Origin: Chloroflexota bacterium | GTDB lineage: Bacteria > Chloroflexota > Dehalococcoidia > Lucifugimonadales > Australimonadaceae | Direction: 5' to 3' | DNA: 5,385 nt | NCBI GenBank assembly: GCA_027625205.1 | Contig: JAQBVZ010000069.1 | Coordinates: 1 to 5,385, forward strand | Part shown: piece after piece, positions 1-4,673 of the stretch | Layout: each line of letters opens with the position of its first letter | Numbering within the stretch: position 1 is the first letter of the stretch | Translations under genes and position numbers: made by a program | Notes under the pieces: generated by a model | The model's input: only the letters and a program-made list of their open reading frames with translations | What the model was told of the DNA's origin: nothing | Database searches by the model: none

Positions 1-644
1 TAGAGAATGACCTGCACGCTTGTGGCCTCTTCTCCGGCTACCGTGGGGAGCATTGGAACGCTTGCCGCTGCATAGTCGTCTTTCAGTAGGAGTGACAACG
101 TCCAGAAATGAGGCGGTGTCCAGAAAAACACAAACCCAAACAGGTACAGGCCCACGGCGGTAATCTCTCCACTAACCGCTGCGGCGCCAATGAGCGGGGG
201 AAAGGCACCAGCCGCGCCGCCAATGACTATGTTGTTCCATGAACGCCGCTTGAGCAGCATGGTGTACACAAAAACGTATACCAGCGCGGCGGCTAACGTC
301 AGCAGAGCGCTCAGCCAATTAGCTACCGCACCCATAAGCAGAATAGCCGCTGCAATAAAGACCACGCCTATCAGGAGGGCGGAGCGTTGCGCAAGTTGAT
401 GACTTGGCACTGGCCTGCTGCGTGTCCGGCTCATGGTCGCGTCGATGTCAGCGTCCAGTCCCTGGTTGATGGCGTTGGAGCCTGCCGCCGCAAGGGTTCC
501 TCCAACCACAACGGCTATGGCCACGCCCCAGTCCGGCGTGCCTTCCGCTGCGCGCCACATGCCACAGACGGCAGTAAACACCAGCAGTACCACAATGCGT
601 GGCTTGGATAGGGCAACTATCTGCCTTGCCCGTAGCGCTATCAT
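1..644 (-). CDS. ctaB: Protohaem IX farnesyltransferase (haem O synthase), C-terminus cut by window edge
   Basis: This integral membrane prenyltransferase of the UbiA superfamily adds a farnesyl group from farnesyl diphosphate to haem B, giving haem O. The reading frame runs from ATG 644 to the left edge without a stop (214 residues; the family is usually about 290-300, so roughly the last quarter is missing). The first Asp-rich motif is visible as N60, D64, D66 and D68 followed by MSRTRSRP at 71-78. The family signatures LLKRRSWNNIVIGGAAGA (130-147), PPLIGAA (149-155), WTPPHFW (175-181) and VPMLP (196-200) follow in order, with hydrophobic helices between them. The start overlaps the ctaA stop by 4 bases (ATGA, 641-644), and a good Shine-Dalgarno GGAGGT lies at 654-659 inside the ctaA end. 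It is the last visible gene of the haem A cluster. Identity is secure; only the C-terminus is unseen. Confidence 0.96.
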   Translation of the reverse strand, partial: MIALRARQIVALSKPRIVVLLVFTAVCGMWRAAEGTPDWGVAIAVVVGGTLAAAGSNAINQGLDADIDATMSRTRSRPVPSHQLAQRSALLIGVVFIAAAILLMGAVANWLSALLTLAAALVYVFVYTMLLKRRSWNNIVIGGAAGAFPPLIGAAAVSGEITAVGLYLFGFVFFWTPPHFWTLSLLLKDDYAAASVPMLPTVAGEEATSVQVIL

Positions 645-1540
645 GCCCGGCGCACCTCCCATGCAAGCGCCCACAACCCAGAGAGGCCCCACCATGAGAC
701 GGCCGCCAGCCCCAAATGGGCCACCCTCACCGTCTCATGCTGTGAGAATCTGCCGTTGAAGGCTTCAAGCACCAGCAGGCCAACCACCCCTTGGAGTATG
801 AGCACAAAGGTTATTCCATGCATGAGAGACACCACACGGCGGTCCCTGTTGGGGTCCCGCATCCGCATGGCGGTGGCAAAAACAGCCACTATCAAAATGC
901 CGCCAACAAGCCGGTGCAAAATATGAACCGTTGTAGCGCCAGCGGAGCTACCGTCGCCACAGAGGGGGAATCCAAGACAGCCAGCGCTCACACCCCCACC
1001 CACAATGGCAGCCCCAATAAGCACCAGTGCGGCCCCCGTCACCAGTAGCACAGTCGCGGTGGTAAGTGAGGGCATGCTCTTGGGGCGTAACCCAAGACCC
1101 CGCACTGTAACCACAGTAAGTAATGTCAGTATGGTCATGGCCATGCTCAAATGCACTAATCGGACCATGCCGTGGAGTTCCGTGAGCACGGTAATCAATC
1201 CCAGGACGGCCTGAACCAAAATAGCCACCAGCGTAACCCCCATGAGCCATGCAATCACAGGGTCTGCTTTACGGCGACGTATGGCCAGAACGGCCCCAAG
1301 GGCCACCACCAACATGGTGATCCCTGCGTAGACCCGGTGGCCGAACTCTATAAGCCCCTCTCTGTCCAAGTCCGCCACTGCTAAACCATCGCAGTTCGGC
1401 CAGTCAGGACAACCCAACCCAGAGCCCGATACACGCACCCAGGCCCCATAGGCAATAAGTCCCACGGTCAGCAGCGCGGTAAGAAGCGCCACCCTACCCA
1501 CCGCACGTCCTCCCTGGGCAATTTCATCAGAGGTGCTCAT
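641..1540 (-). CDS. ctaA: Haem A synthase (COX15/CtaA family)
   Basis: This membrane haem-containing monooxygenase oxidises the C8 methyl of haem O to a formyl group, giving haem A for aa3-type oxidases. The 299 residues match the normal family length and show about eight hydrophobic segments. The haem-ligand and catalytic positions can be placed: E65 and H68 (EFGHR), H130 (VHLSMA), H209 (HRLVGG) and H275 (VAHLGLA). Two Cys pairs expected in extracytoplasmic loops are present, C44/C50 (GLGCPDWPNC) and C188/C194 (CLGFPLC). This is the Bacillus-like arrangement rather than the cysteine-poor mitochondrial one. The GAWVRVSGSGLG stretch at 32-43 is the family signature after helix 1. ATG 1540 overlaps the stop of the upstream small gene by 4 bases (1537-1540), with AGGGG about 10 bases upstream. 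The gene's own stop overlaps the ctaB start. These overlaps indicate co-translation within one operon. Confidence 0.96.
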   Translation of the reverse strand: MSTSDEIAQGGRAVGRVALLTALLTVGLIAYGAWVRVSGSGLGCPDWPNCDGLAVADLDREGLIEFGHRVYAGITMLVVALGAVLAIRRRKADPVIAWLMGVTLVAILVQAVLGLITVLTELHGMVRLVHLSMAMTILTLLTVVTVRGLGLRPKSMPSLTTATVLLVTGAALVLIGAAIVGGGVSAGCLGFPLCGDGSSAGATTVHILHRLVGGILIVAVFATAMRMRDPNRDRRVVSLMHGITFVLILQGVVGLLVLEAFNGRFSQHETVRVAHLGLAAVSWWGLSGLWALAWEVRRA

Positions 1541-1812
1541 GCAGCGTTACCCCTGTCCATCCGCGCGTAGCCATAAACGGACGACGACGCGCTGTCGTCA
1601 GACGCCGCGTCAACGTTATCCTGGTACGTTTGAAATGAGAGGTAGACCATGGCGGCAAGGAGCAAAGCTGGTAGAAGCGTCCACAGAACTTCCATTGGAC
1701 GGCTGCCAACAATTCCACGTTGAAGGCCCCTAGTGGTCCGCATACGAAGCGCGGTAACCACAATGAGCGCCTCAAGGATGCCGAGGGCGACCACAACGAC
1801 CCAAAACAACAC
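1537..1812 (-). CDS. Small membrane protein resembling the transmembrane hairpin of cytochrome c oxidase subunit II, no CuA domain
   Basis: The 91-residue protein has two hydrophobic segments (about 2-22 and 42-60) joined by a strongly basic loop (R23, R25, R28, R32, R38), so both ends should face outside. RPMEVLWTLLPALLLAAMVY (38-57) closely resembles the second-helix signature of oxidase subunit II (E-x-LWT-x-x-P). The tail (63-91) is Ser/Asp-rich and polar. It carries none of the CuA ligands (Cys-x3-Cys, His, Met), and ctaA begins at its stop, so no CuA domain follows. I start it at GTG 1812, because an in-frame stop lies 60 bases further upstream and there is a weak AAAGCGAG before it; TTG 1809 is also possible. 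It is first in the ctaA-ctaB cluster, so an assembly or accessory role for the oxidase is a reasonable inference. It could also be a remnant of a subunit II gene. The function is not established. Confidence 0.72.
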   Translation of the reverse strand: MLFWVVVVALGILEALIVVTALRMRTTRGLQRGIVGSRPMEVLWTLLPALLLAAMVYLSFQTYQDNVDAASDDSASSSVYGYARMDRGNAA

Positions 1813-1851
1813 TGGTGAACTCGCTTTGACTGGAGATAGGCAGGCAAGGGG

Positions 1852-1869
1852 GCTGGTCCGCAGACCAGC
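1852..1869. repeat. Perfect 7-bp inverted repeat in the leader of the haem A cluster
   Basis: GCTGGTC (1852-1858) and GACCAGC (1863-1869) are exact complements around a 4-base loop. The element lies 40 bases before the GTG 1812 start, inside the predicted leader RNA of the leftward operon. It is followed on that strand by a C-rich stretch, with no U tract, so it does not look like an intrinsic terminator. It may be an RNA leader hairpin or a protein-binding palindrome, and it shares the words GGCTGGTC and CAGACC with the tetR operator candidate at 4005-4024. Confidence 0.45.
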
Positions 1870-1931
1870 AACGTCTTGGGGGGTTCCCTACATCCCCTCA
1901 CATACGAACTCCACCTAGGGAAACCGGCCAT

Positions 1932-1960
1932 ATTCTATCGTAAACAGGCCACCGCGTCAC
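1932..1960 (-). promoter_or_regulatory. Candidate sigma-70 promoter for the leftward haem A cluster
   Basis: Reading the minus strand, GTGACG (1960-1955, 4 of 6 matches to TTGACA) is followed after 17 bases by TAGAAT (1937-1932, 5 of 6 to TATAAT). It is correctly oriented and would give a leader of about 110 bases before GTG 1812. The same TAGAAT box with a 17-base spacer occurs in the stronger tetR promoter of this window, which mildly supports it. Confidence 0.42.
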
Positions 1961-1963
1961 TGA

Positions 1964-1976
1964 CTATGCAGCATAG
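1964..1976. promoter_or_regulatory. 13-base palindrome next to the -35 box, possible operator
   Basis: CTATGC and GCATAG are exact complements around a single A. The palindrome ends 3 bases upstream of the minus-strand -35 candidate, a position typical of an activator site. It also lies about 80 bases before the ABC ATPase gene on the other strand. Its length is short enough that chance is a real alternative. Confidence 0.28.
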
Positions 1977-2047
1977 CAACGCTGGACAGGAACAGCGTGA
2001 ACAGGTGAGTATGGCAGGTACGGTGCAGGTATGCGAAAATAGGGCTT

Positions 2048-2779
2048 ATGGCAGACATTGGGCTGGTCAGAGTAACTAAACATTTCGGCGATGTAGCCGC
2101 CGTGGATGACCTGTCGTTAGAGATTCCATCAGGGGAATTTCTGGTGGTCGTCGGGCCGTCAGGCTGCGGTAAGACCACGCTCCTGAGGCTTATTGCAGGG
2201 CTTGAGGAGATGGACTCCGGTCACATCTATCTGGATGGCGTGTGGGCCAATGAAACCCGCGTTGGCAAACGTAATGTCCAGATGATATTCCAGAGCCTGG
2301 CGCTTTGGCCTCACATGAAGGTTTTGGATCCCAAGCACTACTCCAACGTCAGCTTGCCTCTGCGAGTGCGCCAATGGACGGTTGACCAGATAAACACACG
2401 GGTCAAGAACGTCGCACGGCGCGTAGGGCTGGGGGAGGACAAGTTCGACCGCAAGCCAGACGAACTTTCAGGTGGTGAGCGCCAGCGGGTGGCCCTGGCC
2501 CGTGCCATGACAACAGCACCCGGCGTGTTCCTCATGGATGAACCGCTGACCAGCCTGGACCCGCCCGCCCGAGTGGAGATGCGGAAGGAGATCCTCAACC
2601 TGCATAAGGAGCTGGGCTCCACTTTTGTGTTTGTCACCCACAACATGAGCGACGCCTTTACCATGGCAGACCGCATAGCCATGATGCGAGACGGCCGCCT
2701 GGTCCAAGTAGGCACTGCGGAGGAGCTGTGGAAGAACCCGGCGGACGAGTTTGTCCGCGAGTTCCTCAGGAGCAGCTAA
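2048..2779 (+). CDS. ABC transporter ATP-binding protein, MalK/PotA-like, short form
   Basis: This cytoplasmic ATPase subunit would energise an ABC importer. All nucleotide-binding elements are visible in order: aromatic A-loop F13, Walker A GPSGCGKTT (36-44), Q-loop Q82, signature LSGGERQRVALARA (140-153), Walker B VFLMDEP (160-166), D-loop SLD (169-171) and H-loop H198. The order and wording resemble the carbohydrate/polyamine importer class (MalK, UgpC, PotA). It has only 243 residues, however, ending soon after NPADEFVREF. The C-terminal TOBE domain that makes MalK-type proteins about 350-370 residues is absent, and the frame after the stop does not encode one. The segment after the Q-loop (PHMKVLDPKHYSNVSLPL, 88-105) appears some residues longer than the usual PHMTV-x-DN form. 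ATG 2048 is chosen because the in-frame ATG 18 bases upstream meets a stop; AGGG at 2041-2044 is a close, weak ribosome site. No permease or binding-protein gene is in view, so the substrate is unknown. Confidence 0.9.
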   Translation: MADIGLVRVTKHFGDVAAVDDLSLEIPSGEFLVVVGPSGCGKTTLLRLIAGLEEMDSGHIYLDGVWANETRVGKRNVQMIFQSLALWPHMKVLDPKHYSNVSLPLRVRQWTVDQINTRVKNVARRVGLGEDKFDRKPDELSGGERQRVALARAMTTAPGVFLMDEPLTSLDPPARVEMRKEILNLHKELGSTFVFVTHNMSDAFTMADRIAMMRDGRLVQVGTAEELWKNPADEFVREFLRSS

Positions 2780-2792
2780 CATAAACGTCACC

Positions 2793-2817
2793 AGCCCTTT
2801 GGAGAAACCATTGGGCT
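2793..2817 (+). other. Imperfect hairpin between the ABC ATPase gene and selD
   Basis: AGCCC (2793-2797) pairs with GGGCT (2813-2817), and inner TGG (2800-2802) pairs with CCA (2808-2810) around AGAAA, with a 2x2 T/T mismatch between the stems. No run of T follows, so it is not a classic intrinsic terminator. It could be a weak terminator, an RNA processing site or chance. Without termination here, selD would be read from the ABC gene's transcript across an 89-base gap. Confidence 0.25.
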
Positions 2818-2855
2818 CCCGTCGGCATCGAACAGTCGTTGGATAGAAGCTCATT

Positions 2856-2863
2856 AAGGAGGT
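2856..2863 (+). promoter_or_regulatory. Strong Shine-Dalgarno sequence that fixes the selD start
   Basis: AAGGAGGT is a full match to the anti-Shine-Dalgarno consensus, and it ends 5 bases before TTG 2869. It is the best ribosome site in the window. It would have no purpose if selD began at the TTG at 2959, so it supports the longer frame that passes through the TGA codon. Confidence 0.85.
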
Positions 2864-2868
2864 GCAGG

Positions 2869-3915
2869 TTGAAGAACGCCAGAGAAGTGCGTTTGACCAG
2901 CTTAGCCAGCTGCGCTGGTTGAGCCGCCAAGTTCAGCCCTGAAGACCTCGGTGAGGTCTTGAGCCGCCTGCCCGCTGTAGAAGACCCCAATCTACTGGTG
3001 GGGACCTCCACGAGCGATGACGCTGCCGTCTACCGCTTGCGGGATGACCTGTGCCTCGTTCAAACGGTGGACTTCTTCCCGCCTATAGTTGACGACCCCT
3101 ACGATTTTGGGGCCGTGGCCGCCGTCAACGCCCTCAGTGACATCTATGCGATGGGCGCAACGCCCATCCTGGCCCTCAACCTGGTCTGCTTCCCGGAAGA
3201 CCAGCCCAAGGAGGTCCTGTATGAGATTCTCCGTGGGGGCTCAGACGTCGCTCGGGAGGCAGGGGTCCTTTTGGTGGGCGGGCACACCATCAAGGACAAG
3301 GAACCCAAGTACGGTATGGCGGTCACCGGCATAGCCCACAGCCATGCCATCATCACCAACAGCAACGCCAAGCCTGGCGACGTCCTGGTGCTCACCAAGC
3401 CCATCGGCACGGGAATCATTTCCACTGCTGGCAAGAACGGCAAGGCGGACGCTGCCACACTCCAGGGCGCTGTGGACAGCATGCGCACGCTGAATAGGGC
3501 CGCTGCTGAGGCCATGGTGGCTGCGGGCGCAAACTCCGGCACAGACGTAACCGGCTTTGGGCTCACTGGCCACTTGCTCACCATGATGCAGTCCAGCAAC
3601 GCCACGGCGTCCGTCCAACTGAGCACCGTCCCCGTACTACCCGGCACGCGTGATTTGCTGGAGATGGGCATGATTGCCGGAGGCACCCGCGCCAACTGGG
3701 ACTCGGTTGGCAAGAAGACAAAGTGGCACCCGGACATCTCTGAGAGCGAGCAACTCCTTCTGTGCGACGCGCAGACATCTGGTGGATTGCTTATCTCCAT
3801 CCCTCAGGAGCGTCTCGCGACGCTGCAACGTGAGCTTGCAGACCGTAACACCCAGGGCTCAGTCATAGGCACGGTGGGACCCAAGCAAGACACGCCCATA
3901 CAGGTAGACCCGTAG
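2869..3915 (+). CDS. selD: Selenide, water dikinase (selenophosphate synthetase), selenocysteine-containing; TGA 2920-2922 read as Sec
   Basis: SelD makes selenophosphate, AMP and phosphate from selenide and ATP; selenophosphate is the selenium donor for selenocysteyl-tRNA and selenouridine. The frame from TTG 2869 gives 348 residues with one in-frame TGA, the normal family length. The N-terminus reads LTSLASCAG-U-AAKFSP: U18 aligns with the essential Cys17 of E. coli SelD and K21 with Lys20. Metal/ATP residues D51 (DDAAVY), D91 (NALSDIYAMG) and D226 (TDVTGFG) sit almost exactly where E. coli has D51, D91 and D227. DPNLLVG, the GGHTIKDKEPKYG stretch, LCDAQTSGGLL and other family blocks are intact. 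A standard gene caller would begin at TTG 2959 and lose 30 residues including the active site. A sequencing error of TGC to TGA is the main alternative, but the SECIS-like hairpin just downstream argues against it. It lies 89 bases after the ABC gene. Confidence 0.93.
2920..2922 (+). other. In-frame TGA codon predicted to encode selenocysteine (residue 18 of SelD)
   Basis: The codon is flanked by conserved SelD coding sequence on both sides: TSLASCAG before it, AAKFSPEDL after it. It replaces precisely the catalytic residue that is Cys or Sec throughout the SelD family. Recoding requires SelA, SelB and tRNA-Sec, none of which is in this window. Confidence 0.88.
2939..2963 (+). promoter_or_regulatory. 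Bacterial SECIS element (selenocysteine insertion hairpin)
   Basis: AAGACCTC (2942-2949) and GAGGTCTT (2953-2960) form a perfect 8-bp stem with a GGT apical loop (2950-2952). CT (2939-2940) and AG (2962-2963) extend it past a single G/G mismatch. The loop begins 27 bases after the TGA, within the spacing known for bacterial SECIS elements, and it opens with GG, as the SelB-binding loop requires. The stem lies within the selD coding sequence, as all bacterial SECIS elements do. The loop is small compared with that of E. coli fdhF, and no obvious bulged U is seen. Confidence 0.78.
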
Positions 3916-3969
3916 CTAATCAGACTCTTTCTTAACCTACGTTCCACCTTCACCGGCCAGCATTCCGTC

Positions 3970-3998
3970 TTGACTCACCTCTTGGCTGTCCATAGAAT
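3970..3998 (+). promoter_or_regulatory. Sigma-70 type promoter of the tetR-menF operon
   Basis: TTGACT (3970-3975, 5 of 6) and TAGAAT (3993-3998, 5 of 6) are separated by exactly 17 bases. Transcription would begin near 4005, giving a leader of about 39 bases to ATG 4044. This is the best promoter match in the window. It lies 55 bases after the selD stop, so the operon has its own start even if selD transcripts read through. Confidence 0.72.
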
Positions 3999-4004
3999 TT
4001 GCAA

Positions 4005-4024
4005 CAGACCGGCTGGTCGGTCTG
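4005..4024. promoter_or_regulatory. Near-palindromic operator at the tetR transcription start
   Basis: CAGACCGGCTGGTCGGTCTG has complementary bases at 8 of 10 symmetric pairs, including a continuous 7-bp arm (CAGACCG/CGGTCTG). It starts at the predicted transcription start, just after the -10 box and before the start codon of a TetR-type gene. This is the common layout for TetR autorepression, and GACC/GGTC arms are frequent in TetR-family operators. Binding is inferred, not shown. Confidence 0.65.
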
Positions 4025-4033
4025 CAAAGGCAT

Positions 4034-4041
4034 GAGGCAGG
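4034..4041 (+). promoter_or_regulatory. Shine-Dalgarno sequence deciding the tetR start
   Basis: GAGGCAGG precedes ATG 4044, with GAGG ending 6 bases before the start codon. The other in-frame ATG at 4032 has only AAAGG about one base away, and the TTG at 3999 lies upstream of the predicted transcript. ATG 4044 is therefore preferred. Confidence 0.55.
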
Positions 4042-4043
4042 TA

Positions 4044-4673
4044 ATGACCACACGCAACGAACAATCAACCAAGCAAACTCGCAACCGCATCCTTGAAGCG
4101 GCTGGGCGTGTTTTGGCACGGCGCGGCTACCACGACACCAACGTCGAAGAGGTGGTGACCAAGTCCGGCACCTCCAAGGGCGGCTTCTACTTCCACTTCC
4201 CCAGCAAGGAACGCATGGTGGTGACGCTGGTGGAGGAGATGAGCGACAAGCTGGTCAAGAAGGTGGAGCGCGCAATGAACGGTGAGCTCCAGCCTGAACG
4301 GCGATTGGCCATTGCTCTGGACACGCTCCTCCGCACCTTCTCCCGGCAACGCAAGCTTGCCCAGGTGCTGCTCATCAACATGGCGGGCCACGGAAAGAGC
4401 ATGGACAAGAAATTCCTTCCTGTCCGCAATAGGTTTGCAGAGGTCATTCAACGCGAGCTTGACGGGGCTGTCGCCACCGGGATTGTACAGCCCATGGACA
4501 CCACGCTGGCTTCCCAGGTCTGGCTTGGAGCGCTGCATGAGGTCATCTTTCAATGGCTCATGGCTGACAACCCCGCCTCTATTGAAGATGTGGTATCGCA
4601 GACAGGAGCCATGCTTTTCAACAGCGCAGGCATCCCCGGCGAACGCTTTGTGGAGACGCTGGCAACACCATGA
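4044..4673 (+). CDS. TetR/AcrR-family transcriptional regulator
   Basis: This is a 209-residue, one-component DNA-binding repressor, typical in length for the family. The N-terminal helix-turn-helix domain covers about residues 12-60: RILEAAGRVLARRGY (15-29), then TNVEEVVTKSGTSKGGFYFHF (32-52) and SKERM (54-58). SKGGFYFHF is the recognition helix and the conserved aromatic turn. The C-terminal ligand-binding part is all-helical and not assignable to a named subgroup, so the inducer is unknown. A sigma-70 promoter with a near-palindromic operator lies directly upstream, implying autorepression. The stop codon overlaps the start of the isochorismate synthase gene by 4 bases (ATGA, 4670-4673), so regulator and enzyme are probably co-translated and the regulator most likely senses something linked to that pathway. 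That link is an inference from position alone. Confidence 0.92.
   Translation: MTTRNEQSTKQTRNRILEAAGRVLARRGYHDTNVEEVVTKSGTSKGGFYFHFPSKERMVVTLVEEMSDKLVKKVERAMNGELQPERRLAIALDTLLRTFSRQRKLAQVLLINMAGHGKSMDKKFLPVRNRFAEVIQRELDGAVATGIVQPMDTTLASQVWLGALHEVIFQWLMADNPASIEDVVSQTGAMLFNSAGIPGERFVETLATP

Larger units (their letters stand above)
1813..2047. other. Divergent intergenic region between the haem A cluster and the ABC ATPase gene
   Basis: This 235-base gap separates the leftward and rightward blocks. I see a minus-strand promoter candidate (1932-1960), a 13-base palindrome beside it (1964-1976), a 6-bp inverted repeat ACGCTG/CAGCGT (1979-1984 and 1993-1998) and a 7-bp hairpin (1852-1869). I find no convincing plus-strand -10/-35 pair for the ABC gene: TGGACA at 1983-1988 looks like a -35 box but has no good -10 at proper spacing. 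The open frames crossing the gap have no family resemblance. Confidence 0.6.

Noticed and set aside
1527..1931. Minus-strand open frame of 134 codons spanning the divergent gap and the small hairpin gene
   Set aside because: It overlaps the subunit II-like frame in another phase and has no family resemblance. The hydrophobic pattern and the ATGA overlap favour the 1537-1812 frame.
1983..2012. Plus-strand promoter for the ABC ATPase gene starting from TGGACA 1983-1988
   Set aside because: No -10 hexamer with more than three consensus matches lies at 16-19 bases spacing.
2932..2943. Palindrome TTCAGCCCTGAA shortly after the Sec codon as the SECIS
   Set aside because: The loop would be only two bases, which is too tight for RNA. 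The neighbouring 8-bp stem with GGU loop fits much better.
3144..3800. Long minus-strand open frame opposite selD (218 codons)
   Set aside because: It is antisense to a strongly conserved gene, has no recognisable domain, and is explained by GC-rich codon structure.
2959..3915. SelD starting at TTG 2959 (318 residues)
   Set aside because: It lacks the catalytic CAGU-AAK segment and has GAGGT only one base before the start. A perfect Shine-Dalgarno and matching SelD sequence lie upstream in the same frame, interrupted only by the TGA.
3916..3969. Intrinsic terminator after selD
   Set aside because: A few T-rich stretches occur, but no GC-rich hairpin precedes them.
3999..4043. Longer TetR start at TTG 3999 or ATG 4032
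   Set aside because: TTG 3999 directly follows the -10 box and lies upstream of the predicted transcript. ATG 4032 has no properly spaced ribosome site. The extra residues do not resemble the family.
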